A DNA stretch of 64,000 nt from Desulfobacteraceae bacterium (lineage in GTDB: Bacteria; Desulfobacterota; Desulfobacteria; Desulfobacterales; Desulfosarcinaceae). Shown piece by piece: positions 35,029-43,716 of the stretch (position 1 is the stretch's first letter; each line of letters opens with the position of its first letter). The stretch lies in contig QZKV01000011.1 in assembly GCA_003599575.1 (NCBI GenBank), forward strand, positions 31,770-95,769. The letters run 5' to 3'. Under the pieces are notes generated by a model. That model searched no databases and was not told where the DNA came from. It was given only the letters and a program-made list of their open reading frames with translations. The position numbers and the translations under genes were made by a program.

Positions 35029-37308
35029 CTAGAGTTTCCCATCCCTCACCGTGATCCCGAGTTTCTCCAGCGCAAGACGCAACCGATCGGATCGTTCCCA
35101 GTCGTGCGTTTTGCGTGCCGCGGCTCTTTGGTGCAGCAACGCTTGCACATGAGACTCCTCGTATAACGGCTCAAACCGGAAAATACCAAGAACAGCATCG
35201 ACGCCTTTCAAGGCCGCCGCCACCATGGAAACCTGCTCGGGTGCGATCTCCTGGCACGCGAGCAAACGGTTCAGTTGTTTAACGACTTTGAAAATGACGG
35301 CCAGCGCAGCTGAAATGTTCAGATTGTCTTCCATGGCTTCATTGAAGCCGCTTTTCAGGTCATAGAGCAACTGGTCCAAATCCTTGCATGGACGGCCTTG
35401 CTCAAGCTGGTGCAAGCTGATTGTGCACCCGTCCAGCCGCTGTAATGTTCGGCGGGCATGCAGCAGCCGTTCGTGGGAGTAGATCACGGGCTTATGAAAA
35501 TGGCTGGAAAGCAGCCACAGCCGGATTTCCCTTCCGGTCCAGCCCCCGGCAAGAAGGTCGCGCACCATCAAACCGCCGCCTTTTTCATCGACTTTTTTGC
35601 CATCCACCAATACCCGGTCGCAATGCAGCCAGAAGTGCGCCAGCGGCTTTTTGTTCAGAGCCCCGGCGATGGCGATCTCGTTTTCATGCAAGGGAAACAG
35701 TAATTCGCGACCGGCAATATGGATATCGCAGGTTTCGCCAAGATACTTCATGGCCAGGGTGGCGCACTGCAGCGACCAGGAGGGAAGTACGTTGCCCCAA
35801 GGGGTTTTTACGTATATTCCTTTTTTCAGTTCGTTTAATTTGACCCGTTTGAGCAGCGTAAAATCGCGCGGATTGTCCTTCTCATAATCGTTCAGATCCA
35901 CCGTCGCTCCGATTCTGATCTTGTTCAGATCGATCCCCGACAGCTGCCCGTACCCTTCAAAGCGGGACAGGTCGAAATAGAGCGAGCGCAGCTTTTCATA
36001 CGCATATCCCTTGGCCATCAACTGCTGCGCCACCTGGACCATGTCGTCGGTATGGGCGCTGGAACGCGGGTAGTGGTCCGCCACGCGGATGCCCAGGCAA
36101 TCGCGATCCTGCTCGAAAAGGGCGATATTGCGGGCGGCAAAATCCATGGCGGTCAAACCGGCCGCAGCGGCCCCATGAAGCGTTTTCTCATCCAGATCGG
36201 TGATATTGATGACATGCTCAACCCTGAAGCCGCGATAGGACAAATAGCGATCCACCAGATCGGCGAAGACGAAGCGGCGCGCATCGCCCACATGAATGGG
36301 GGCATGTGCGGTCGGCCCGGTGGTGTAAATGGTGACCCGATCGCCGCGTAAAGGGATGAAGGTCTCTTTGGCGCGTGTACGGGTATTAAAGAGCGTCAAT
36401 CCCACCTTTTCGCGTTCGACAAACAGGGCCGTGGACAAATAGCGTTCGCCGCTGTCCGGCAGGATAACCACAACCATTCCGGAGGTCATCACGGCGGCCT
36501 GGCGCAACGCGACCGCCATGGCGGCTCCGCTGCTCATACCCACGAAGAGCCCTTCCTGCCTGGCCAGCCGGCGGGCGGTTTCAAACGCTTCCTCATCGTC
36601 GATATTGACTTTTTCGGTCAAGCGCTCTTTTTCGAATATCTCAGGCGTGTAGGATTCCTTCAGGTTTTTCAGTCCCTGGATCTTATGTCCGAGATAGGGC
36701 TCCACCCCGATGATCCGCACGGCCGGATTGAGTTCCTTAAGCCGGCGCGAGAGTCCCATCAAAGTGCCCGAAGTTCCCAGGGTGGCCACAACAGTCGTGA
36801 CCTGCCCTTGGGTCTGGTCCCAGATTTCCTTGGCGGTGCCATGGTAATGGGCCTGCCAGTTGGCCTCGTTGTTAAACTGGTCGGTGATGAAATAGGTATC
36901 GGGGAATTCACGCGCCAGGCGATACGCCTCTTCAATGGCCCCATCGGTTCCCAGGTGGCCAGGCGTCAGGCGGATTTCGGCGCCCCTGCCGCGCAGGATC
37001 TTTTGGCGTTCCAGGCTGGCGTTCTCAGACATGGTCAGCAGCAGCTTATACCCCTTGATGGCGCATACCATGGCCAGGCCGATGCCGGTATTGCCGCTGG
37101 TGGCCTCGACCACGGTTTTGTCCGGGGTCAGTTCGCCGGATCGCTCGGCTGCTTCGATCATGTAGAGGGCCGCTCTGTCCTTAACGGATCCGCCGGGATT
37201 CAGGTATTCCAGTTTGGCCAGAACAGGGATATTCGGATTGGCGTTCATCCGCTGGACGGTCACCAGGGGCGTATTGCCGATCAAATCGAGAATGGATGAT
37301 GGTAGCAT
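35029..37308 (-). CDS. Fused cysteine synthase and divergent cysteinyl-tRNA-synthetase-like protein
   Basis: A 759-residue fusion. Residues 1-315 are a complete PLP-dependent cysteine synthase (CysK), which makes cysteine from O-acetylserine and sulfide: PLP lysine K43 in GGSVKDR, EATSGNTG at 68-75, GTSGT at 178-182 and PDSGERYLST at 284-293. Residues 325-759 follow class I CysRS in order: TTGPTAHAPIHVGDARRF (HIGH-like HVGD at 339-342), SWSLQCATLAMKYLGET, HENE at 541-544, then DALR-like and C-terminal helices. The KMSKS equivalent reads K572-VDEK, the first zinc Cys position is Thr330, and C515 and H541 remain. Aminoacylation by this domain is therefore doubtful. It is followed by a hypothetical gene and preceded by tmk. 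Confidence 0.9.
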   Translation of the reverse strand: MLPSSILDLIGNTPLVTVQRMNANPNIPVLAKLEYLNPGGSVKDRAALYMIEAAERSGELTPDKTVVEATSGNTGIGLAMVCAIKGYKLLLTMSENASLERQKILRGRGAEIRLTPGHLGTDGAIEEAYRLAREFPDTYFITDQFNNEANWQAHYHGTAKEIWDQTQGQVTTVVATLGTSGTLMGLSRRLKELNPAVRIIGVEPYLGHKIQGLKNLKESYTPEIFEKERLTEKVNIDDEEAFETARRLARQEGLFVGMSSGAAMAVALRQAAVMTSGMVVVILPDSGERYLSTALFVEREKVGLTLFNTRTRAKETFIPLRGDRVTIYTTGPTAHAPIHVGDARRFVFADLVDRYLSYRGFRVEHVINITDLDEKTLHGAAAAGLTAMDFAARNIALFEQDRDCLGIRVADHYPRSSAHTDDMVQVAQQLMAKGYAYEKLRSLYFDLSRFEGYGQLSGIDLNKIRIGATVDLNDYEKDNPRDFTLLKRVKLNELKKGIYVKTPWGNVLPSWSLQCATLAMKYLGETCDIHIAGRELLFPLHENEIAIAGALNKKPLAHFWLHCDRVLVDGKKVDEKGGGLMVRDLLAGGWTGREIRLWLLSSHFHKPVIYSHERLLHARRTLQRLDGCTISLHQLEQGRPCKDLDQLLYDLKSGFNEAMEDNLNISAALAVIFKVVKQLNRLLACQEIAPEQVSMVAAALKGVDAVLGIFRFEPLYEESHVQALLHQRAAARKTHDWERSDRLRLALEKLGITVRDGKL

Positions 37309-37417
37309 GGGTTTCGTTTCGTTTAACTAATCGATTCGCCGATTCGGTCATTGGGCAATCACCTGCAGATCCATCCGTATCCAATCGACAAATCAATCCA
37401 CCAGCGAATCAACGAAT

Positions 37418-38074
37418 TTACAGCTGATTGGGTCCGTTCCTTTCATTCAGGAAAGAAAGCAGGACCTTTTCCACGGCACGCGTCACTGAGGCCTCATCCC
37501 GCCCGGCATCGATGATGCGGAATCTTGCAGGTTCACGATTCGCCAGGTCGAGGTAGCCATCGCGCACCTTCCGGTGAAATACCAGCTGTTCCTGCTCAAA
37601 ACGCGTTTCAAGGCCGGTGCGTCCGCCGTTGTTGATTTGCAGCCAGGCCCGTGCCAGTCCCACTTCGGGCGCCAAATCAAACAGCAGGGTCAGATCGGGT
37701 TGCAAATCGTCACAGACCAGGCGGTGCAGTGTGCGGATCAGCTCCTTGTCCAAGCCCCTGGCATAGCCTTGGTAGACCAGGGTGGCATCGAAAAAGCGGT
37801 CGCACAAGACCGTCCGCCCGGCCGACAGATGGGGTTTGATAAAGGAGCGGATGTGCTGGACGCGGTCGGCCATATACAGCAACAATTCAGTGCCGGCATC
37901 CATGGCTGAGTTCTGCGGATCCAGCAAAATCCTCCTGATTTGGGCGCCGATGGCCGTGCCACCCGGCTCCCGCGAAGTCACGCACTCATAGCCCTTGACC
38001 TCGAGGATTGCAACGATGTTTTTGAGCTGGGTGGTCTTGCCCGCGCCTTCAATGCCCTCCAAGGTGATGAACAT
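37418..38074 (-). CDS. tmk: Thymidylate kinase
   Basis: A 218-residue P-loop kinase that phosphorylates dTMP to dTDP. Walker A is GIEGAGKTT near the N-terminus, the dTMP-binding DRF segment is CDRFFDATLVYQG, and a lid-like region contains Arg-rich residues. SREPGGT is the conserved family element after the P-loop strand. The ATG at 38074 gives MFITLEGIEG, the normal N-terminus. The 14 extra in-frame residues upstream (rich in Asn, Gly, Arg) are encoded by a short tandem repeat and are not protein-like. It lies between the YhaM-like gene and the CysK-CysRS fusion on one strand. Confidence 0.95.
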   Translation of the reverse strand: MFITLEGIEGAGKTTQLKNIVAILEVKGYECVTSREPGGTAIGAQIRRILLDPQNSAMDAGTELLLYMADRVQHIRSFIKPHLSAGRTVLCDRFFDATLVYQGYARGLDKELIRTLHRLVCDDLQPDLTLLFDLAPEVGLARAWLQINNGGRTGLETRFEQEQLVFHRKVRDGYLDLANREPARFRIIDAGRDEASVTRAVEKVLLSFLNERNGPNQL

Positions 38075-38079
38075 GTCCG

Positions 38080-38114
38080 TGTGCCCGTTGTTGCGGTTGC
38101 CCGTTGCCCGTGCC
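38080..38114. repeat. Short tandem repeat before tmk
   Basis: Degenerate GTTGCCC units on the plus strand (GTTGTTGCGGTTGCCCGTTGCCC), ending about 5 bp before the tmk start. Together with neighbouring elements it belongs to the spacer-repeat pattern described elsewhere in this window. Confidence 0.55.
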
Positions 38115-38282
38115 ATTCAACTGGTCAGCCGATGGCTGGCAATTCCGGGTGCAGAAGATTCAGTTCGCGCAATGCCGTCTGCGAAAGCACTTCGATTTCC
38201 GATTCCTACCCGATCAAGATTGCTGCCGGCCGGCCACTCCCGTGGCGTGGACAAAGGGATTGGCTGCAATTCCGCTTTGTCC

Positions 38283-39314
38283 CTATTCCGCATTCCGCGT
38301 TCCGCGCTGCGCATTCGACTCATCAGGTGCAGCGCTTTTCTTGGCGGCTTCGCCTTTGTAAAAATGCCGCTCCAGCAACCGATGGTAGGAGGTCCAGGGC
38401 GAACCTGTCTGCTCGGCCGCGATGAACTCACGAATGGCATTGACCCGTGCGTCGATTTCGTCAATGTAGTTGAGCAGAACCGCTTCTATGGTCTTGGGCG
38501 GTTCGGGTGATCCGAATTCCCGTACCCCGTGGTGGCTGATGATCATGTGTTTGACCATGGCGGCCAGATTCTGGGGAAAACCCTCGATGGTGCGGATCTT
38601 GGCATCCACCATTTCCACTCCGATGACGATATGGCTGAGCAGTCGGCCTTCATCGGTGTAGTCGATGCGGTGGGTGTAGGACAGTTCGCGCACTTTGCCG
38701 ATATCGTGGAGCACCGCACCGACCAGGAGCATGTCGCGATCCACACCGCTATAGTGCCCTCCGATTTTGTCCACCAGCAACGCCATCGACAGCGTATGTT
38801 CCAGCAATCCGCCGACATAGGCATGGTGCATGGTTTTGGCGGCCGGCGCGCATTTGAACTGCTGCACCAGTTCGGCGTCGTTCCAGAAGGCTCCCAGAAG
38901 CGCTTTTAAATAGGGTGCTGTGATGGTTTCGGACAATGCCCGCAAGCGGTTGAACATCAGTTCCACATCGCGCGTGGTAACGGGCAGATAATCGGCCGGG
39001 ATGATCGACGCGGCCGGCACGGCTGTCAGCGACCGGACCACCAGCTGCAATGCGCCGCGGTATTCATTGGCCGTTGCATGGACCTGAACAAAATCACCTG
39101 CGGCGGCGCAGAGGGCCATTTCCACGTTGTCCCAGACCACGCCTTTGATCTGGCCGCTCTTGTCCGCCAGGACGACCGTCAGGAAGGGTTTCCCGTCCCG
39201 CCGCAGAGCGGAATTTTTTTCCGCCAGCACGAAAACTTCCTCAATGCTGTCGCCTGCGGCAATATCGGCCACAAATTTTTTCTTCAAACAGATTATGGGG
39301 TTCATTGGGTTCAT
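38283..39314 (-). CDS. YhaM-like 3'-5' exoribonuclease with OB and HD domains
   Basis: A 343-residue protein with an OB-fold (FLTVVLADKSGQIKGVVWDN) at about 35-95. An HD domain follows with the metal motifs HHAYVGGLLEHTLSMA, AVLHDIGKV and HMIISHHG. This arrangement is that of YhaM/CBF1 nucleases acting on RNA and single-stranded DNA. All HD residues are present. Both ends are peculiar. The N-terminus MNPMNP is coded by the repeat block at 39294, and the last ten residues (ESNAQRGTRNAE) plus the stop are coded by ATTCCGC-type tandem repeats at 38285-38312. It is co-directional with tmk and the REC-HisKA gene. Confidence 0.88.
   Translation of the reverse strand: MNPMNPIICLKKKFVADIAAGDSIEEVFVLAEKNSALRRDGKPFLTVVLADKSGQIKGVVWDNVEMALCAAAGDFVQVHATANEYRGALQLVVRSLTAVPAASIIPADYLPVTTRDVELMFNRLRALSETITAPYLKALLGAFWNDAELVQQFKCAPAAKTMHHAYVGGLLEHTLSMALLVDKIGGHYSGVDRDMLLVGAVLHDIGKVRELSYTHRIDYTDEGRLLSHIVIGVEMVDAKIRTIEGFPQNLAAMVKHMIISHHGVREFGSPEPPKTIEAVLLNYIDEIDARVNAIREFIAAEQTGSPWTSYHRLLERHFYKGEAAKKSAAPDESNAQRGTRNAE
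38285..38312. repeat. 7-bp tandem repeat at the 3' end of the YhaM-like gene
   Basis: Units ATTCCGC, ATTCCGC, GTTCCGC, GCTGCGC occupy 38285-38312 on the plus strand. Read from the minus strand they encode the C-terminal tail and supply the stop codon of the HD-domain gene. Confidence 0.65.
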
Positions 39315-39481
39315 TGGGTTTGCCGGGTTTGTCGGGTTGTCGGGTTCATTGGGTTGTCGGGTTTATCGGGTTCATTGGGTTAAGCGTTTACGAAAATCGA
39401 GTTGCAAAGAGCTGATCGAACATCATGAACTCAACAACCCAATGAACTCAACAAACCCAATGAACCCGATAAACTCAATCG
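39294..39481. repeat. Inverted tandem-repeat spacer (TTGGGTTCAT type)
   Basis: A left arm (39294-39383) has about eight degenerate units of TTGGGTTCAT/TCGGGTTT. After a 33-bp unique loop, a right arm (39416-39481) has the complementary AACTCAACAACCCAATGAAC-like units. The element exactly spans the gap between two minus-strand genes. The stop codon of the REC-HisKA gene (39475-39477) and the start codon of the HD-domain gene (39312-39314) both lie within it. It could form a long imperfect hairpin in RNA. Confidence 0.8.
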
Positions 39482-40185
39482 ACCGTAGATTTACCGATAT
39501 CCAGAATGTTCAGGTCACCTGCATATTTGCGCGTCCGGAACCGTGTGATGGCACTCAACTTGCGGGTGATTTCGCCCATCTGCTCAATACGCAACCGAAT
39601 GGCGTCAAGGTGGGCATGCACGGCATCCTCGGTGGGAATATCCATCATCAGAAGTTGAACCACTCCCAGCACGTACTGGAGCGGCTGATTGAATTCATGG
39701 CAGATTCCCCCGGCTGTTTCCAAAACGCCCTTGAGCTTTTCCTCCTCGGCCAACTTCCGGATCATCCTGCTCTGGATCAAGGCGGTGCGCACCCGGGCCA
39801 GTAATTCCACCCGGTTGACCGGTTTGCGCACATAATCGTTGCCGCCTGCATCGAAGGCCGCCTGCAGGGTTTGTTCATCCGTGTTGCCGGTGACAAAGAT
39901 GACAGGAATTCTACGGCACACCTCATCGGCTTTTAAACGGCGGCAGGCCTCAAGACCGTCCATGTTGGGCATGATCACGTCCATGATGATCAAATCCGGA
40001 TGCAGTTGGGTCACCTTTTGGAGGCAAAGCCGGCCGTCTCCGGCGCGGTGGACCCGGTAGCCGGCATCCCGGAGCATTGCTTCCATAAACTTCAAGCTGA
40101 CCCGATCGTCTTCCACCAGCAAAATGGTGGAGGGCGCCTCCGGTGTCTCTCCGAGCTCCCGATGATCGAGGGACATCCTTGCCAC
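39475..40185 (-). CDS. Response regulator with HisKA dimerisation domain but no ATPase
   Basis: A 236-residue protein. The receiver domain (20-140) has E25/D26/D27, phospho-acceptor D69 (LIIMDVIMPNMDG) and the KPV loop. A helical dimerisation/phospho-acceptor domain follows with H-box ETAGGICHEFNQPLQYVLG (H163). It then ends without the HATPase domain that normally follows. The GTG at 40185 has a good AAAGG site; an ATG three codons later is possible. The C-terminal residues are read into a repeat, which supplies the stop. It cannot autophosphorylate, and may be a phosphotransfer or dimerisation partner, or a 3'-truncated hybrid kinase. Confidence 0.9.
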   Translation of the reverse strand: MARMSLDHRELGETPEAPSTILLVEDDRVSLKFMEAMLRDAGYRVHRAGDGRLCLQKVTQLHPDLIIMDVIMPNMDGLEACRRLKADEVCRRIPVIFVTGNTDEQTLQAAFDAGGNDYVRKPVNRVELLARVRTALIQSRMIRKLAEEEKLKGVLETAGGICHEFNQPLQYVLGVVQLLMMDIPTEDAVHAHLDAIRLRIEQMGEITRKLSAITRFRTRKYAGDLNILDIGKSTVD

Positions 40186-40289
40186 CCTGCCTTTCTCCGC
40201 ATGGAAACATCGACCGCCAGGAAGTCGATATCCGATGAGGAAGTGCTGCTAAAAAAAACTTTGCATGAAGGTAAGACGCGATGGTGCCG

Positions 40290-41045
40290 TCAAAAGTTAA
40301 AATCCCAAGACTTCATCTTTTCAATCATTCCGTAATCGGTCATATCGCAGCGCACCGGGGTGATGACAATATATTCGGCGGCCAGCAGGGCGGCATCCGC
40401 ATCGGAGCCGTCATGCGCCGGCATGGTTTCATAGCCGTGCCAGTAATAAATACGGTTGCGCGGATCGCGGCGTTTCTCAAAAAATTCATCGTACAAAGTG
40501 CATCCCTGGCGGGCGATCTTTACGGCCGCCGTTCGATCGCAAAAAAGGTTCGGAAAATTGACGTTGAGGAATACGCCTGACGGAAGCCCATGGTCCTGCA
40601 CCCGGGTCACCAGGCGGGCCACGAATCGGGCGGCTTCATCAAAACAGGGATTTTGGGCGCTTTGAATGGAGACCGCCATGGCCGGCACCCCGTAAATCGC
40701 CCCCTCCTTGGCGGCGGCTACGGTTCCGGAATAGTTCAGATTGACCCCAACATTGGCGCCCGGGTTGATACCCGAAATCACCATATCCGGTTTGTCGTCC
40801 AGCAATTCGACCAGGGTCAGTTTCACGCAATCGGCCGGCGTTCCCGTAACGGCCCATCCGACTTGACCGTCAACCACCACTTCGTGGGCGCGCAGCGGTT
40901 TGTGCAAGGTGATGCCGTGCCCTACGGCGCTGCGTTCGCGTTCGGGGGCGACGACGGTCAATTGATGATCAGGTTTCAGTGCGTGATATAACGCCCACAA
41001 CCCCGCTGACTGAATACCGTCATCGTTGGTCAGTACTATCCTCAT
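40290..41045 (-). CDS. surE: 5'/3'-nucleotidase SurE
   Basis: A 251-residue metal-dependent phosphatase that removes phosphates from nucleoside monophosphates (and polyphosphate). The N-terminus MRIVLTNDDGIQSAGL contains the Asp-Asp metal pair. The S-x-N-type segment appears in VAPERERSAVGHGITL. The third metal ligand is in the ISGINPGANVG stretch. GAGGCACC precedes the ATG at 41045. It is divergent from lptD and lies upstream of the REC-HisKA gene. Complete and typical in length. Confidence 0.95.
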   Translation of the reverse strand: MRIVLTNDDGIQSAGLWALYHALKPDHQLTVVAPERERSAVGHGITLHKPLRAHEVVVDGQVGWAVTGTPADCVKLTLVELLDDKPDMVISGINPGANVGVNLNYSGTVAAAKEGAIYGVPAMAVSIQSAQNPCFDEAARFVARLVTRVQDHGLPSGVFLNVNFPNLFCDRTAAVKIARQGCTLYDEFFEKRRDPRNRIYYWHGYETMPAHDGSDADAALLAAEYIVITPVRCDMTDYGMIEKMKSWDFNF

Positions 41046-41328
41046 GGTGCCTCATTGATCCTTGAATCCGAAGATACGAACAAATCGGTTCGAGCCATTT
41101 AAACACGCGGTCCGTTGCGCCGATTTTTCAATATTTCAAGCTCTATAGTTAAAAAATCCTTCTTAGGCAAGCGGATAAACCGGCAGTCCTTCCGCCCCGA
41201 CTCCGGCCGCGCCGCAGCCCGCGGCACAATTGACTTGAAACAAAGTCATCGAGCACATAAACAGGGTATGGGGAAAACCGTTCACGCTCACTTTCGCGTT
41301 CGTCAATCTCAAGGAGCCCAACCCTCGC

Positions 41329-43569
41329 ATGCAGCCGGACTTGAAGCAAAGGGATCGCCGGGACTTAAGGGCGTGCATGGCTGCATGGATCGTTTGGGCT
41401 TTGCTTTCTTTTTACGGCGCATCCGAAAGTCATGCGCAAGATGAAAGCGGCCAGACCGGCCCTTGGGAAATTACGGCCGACCGGATCACCTACAATCAAT
41501 TCACCGAAACCTATACCGCCGAGGGAAATGTCCGTCTCACGCGCGAAGGGCGCGTGTTGACGGCTGATGAGGTCCGCTTCGATAAAAAGAACGGCCAGGC
41601 CTCGGCCGAGGGGAATGTCCACTTGCTGTCCGGACAGGACAGTCTCACCGGCCGCCGGCTGGATTTGAACCTGAACACTGAAACCGGCGCGCTGTCCGAA
41701 GGAAAGCTCTTCCTTTCCCAGAACCACATGTATGTCTCCGGCAAGCTGATCCTCAAAACCGGCCCACAGACCTATTTTGTCCAGGACGCCAGCGTGACGA
41801 CCTGCGATCCGCCGGAGCCGGCCTGGCGGATTACCGGCAAGGATCTGAAGGTCACCATCGAGGGCTACGGATTTGTCAAGCATGCAGCTCTTTGGGCCAA
41901 GGAGCTACCGGTGATGTACACCCCCTACTTGATCTTTCCTGTTAAGATCAAGCGCCAATCAGGATTGCTCACACCGGAGTTCAGTTTCTCGGATCGCAAA
42001 GGCGTTGAATATCTGCAACCCTTTTTCTGGGCCATCGGCGACAGCACGGACGCCACGTTCTTTGCCGATTACATGTCCGAACGCGGTATGCGTCTCGGCG
42101 CAGAGTATCGTTATGTGGCCGGCGAGCGTGCATGGGGGACGCTCATGGCGGACGGATTGGATGATCGCCGCATCGACGACGGCCTGGCTGACCACAGCCA
42201 ACGTTGGGGCTATACGGACGATCCCTTTTTGCGCACCAACAGCGGGCGATACTGGCTGCGCGGTAAAATCAATCAAAACCTGCCCTGGGGCATGACCGCC
42301 AAAGTCGATCTGGATGTGGTCAGCGATCAGGATTACCTGCGGGAGTTCAAAAACGGCTTAAACGGATTTGATGAGACGGAAACCGTCTTCTTGCGCAGTT
42401 TCAGTCGCGATGTGGACGACTTCACCGACCCCTTGCGTGAAAACCAGCTCAATATCAACCGCCTGTGGACCGATTATGCATTCAATGCCAATGCCCGCTG
42501 GTATCATGATGCGGTCCGCAGCCGCCCCCCCGGTGCGCTCAGTCCGCTGCAGAACCTGCCCGAAATCACGATGGACGGCATTAAGCAAAAAATCAGCGGA
42601 TCGCCCTTTTACTACGATCTGGCATCCAGCTACACCTATTTCTACCGCGAAGAGGGCGACCGCGGCCATCGCGCCGACGTGTATCCCAGAATCTATTATC
42701 CGACGCGGTTGTTCAATGCGCTGTCCGTGGAACCCTCCGCGGGCATCCGGCAGACCGTCTGGCGTATGGATCCGTATGAAACCGCGCCGGCGGACGACCG
42801 CACGAACCGGTATCGCGCCATTTATGACCTGAAACTGGATACCAGCACCGATCTCTACCGGATCTACCGATTCGATACGGCCGGCAGCGATCGACTCAAA
42901 CACAATCTGCGGCCTCAGATCATCTATCAATACATACCGGATGAGTACCAGGGCGATTACCCGGAATTTGATGCCCTGGACCGCATCGATCCGCAAAATC
43001 TGATCACGTTCGCCCTGACCAATACGCTGATCGCCCGCAAGCCGCCGCCTCCGGACAGCCAGACCACCAGGGCCGTCTACATCCCCTTCCTGCGCTTCAG
43101 GCTGGAAGAGAGCTTCGATATCAACAAATACAATGACGGTGATCCAAGACCTTTTTCAGACCTTTTCGGGGAACTGGACCTTCGTCCGGGACGCTATGTA
43201 CAACTGGATGGAGACTTTTTGTGGCGGCCCTATGACGGAGAGTTTTACGGCTACAACGTGGCTTTGCATTTATGGGATCTGCGCGGCGACCGCTTCAGCC
43301 TGGATTATCGATTCACCCGCGGGACCACCGAACTGCAGGCGGTCAGAAGCGTCAACGCCAGCGCGGCCTGGCAGGTGACACAGTATTGGCAACTGCGCGG
43401 CCGATACGAACGCGACCTTCAAGGCAAACAGTTCCTGGAATCGGGCGTCGGTGTCTCCTACATCAGGCAATGCTGGGGAGCGGATTTTGATTACAAGAGG
43501 GATGAAGAGGACAACAGCAGCATTTCAGCAGTGGTTCATCTGACCGGACTGGGCAGTCTGGGGCGGTGA
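41329..43569 (+). CDS. lptD: LPS-assembly protein LptD
   Basis: A 746-residue outer-membrane beta-barrel that inserts lipopolysaccharide into the outer leaflet with LptE. A signal peptide (about residues 20-38, AWIVWALLSFYGASESHAQ) leads into the OstA/LptA-like beta-taco domain: WEITADRITYN, YTAEGNVRLTREGRVLTADEVRFDKKNG. The LptD barrel has typical strands (RLGAEYRYVAGERAWGTLMAD). Two Cys pairs are not obvious; one Cys near QDASVTTCDPPEP and one at VSYIRQCWGADF are seen. The ATG at 41329 follows AAGGAG at twelve bases. It is divergent from surE and followed by the NusG-like gene. Complete. Confidence 0.95.
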   Translation: MQPDLKQRDRRDLRACMAAWIVWALLSFYGASESHAQDESGQTGPWEITADRITYNQFTETYTAEGNVRLTREGRVLTADEVRFDKKNGQASAEGNVHLLSGQDSLTGRRLDLNLNTETGALSEGKLFLSQNHMYVSGKLILKTGPQTYFVQDASVTTCDPPEPAWRITGKDLKVTIEGYGFVKHAALWAKELPVMYTPYLIFPVKIKRQSGLLTPEFSFSDRKGVEYLQPFFWAIGDSTDATFFADYMSERGMRLGAEYRYVAGERAWGTLMADGLDDRRIDDGLADHSQRWGYTDDPFLRTNSGRYWLRGKINQNLPWGMTAKVDLDVVSDQDYLREFKNGLNGFDETETVFLRSFSRDVDDFTDPLRENQLNINRLWTDYAFNANARWYHDAVRSRPPGALSPLQNLPEITMDGIKQKISGSPFYYDLASSYTYFYREEGDRGHRADVYPRIYYPTRLFNALSVEPSAGIRQTVWRMDPYETAPADDRTNRYRAIYDLKLDTSTDLYRIYRFDTAGSDRLKHNLRPQIIYQYIPDEYQGDYPEFDALDRIDPQNLITFALTNTLIARKPPPPDSQTTRAVYIPFLRFRLEESFDINKYNDGDPRPFSDLFGELDLRPGRYVQLDGDFLWRPYDGEFYGYNVALHLWDLRGDRFSLDYRFTRGTTELQAVRSVNASAAWQVTQYWQLRGRYERDLQGKQFLESGVGVSYIRQCWGADFDYKRDEEDNSSISAVVHLTGLGSLGR

Positions 43570-43716
43570 AAACGCTTCCCGAAAGCCTTTGTACCCATAC
43601 GACGGCGGGCGGATCTGTACACCAGCGGAAAAAGGTTTGACATCGACCCCGATTTCAGTTCTATGAAGACTGATTTGGGCATGGCTGCCGATACGGATAT
43701 AGGATATGGATTAATC

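Noticed and set aside
39475..40185. Reading the REC-HisKA protein as a frameshifted full histidine kinase
   Set aside because: No HATPase motifs (N, G1, F, G2 boxes) are visible in any frame downstream; the following DNA is repeat and the next gene.
41229..41260. TTGACT/TTGAAA -35-like boxes before lptD
   Set aside because: No acceptable -10 box at the right distance; a promoter could not be supported.
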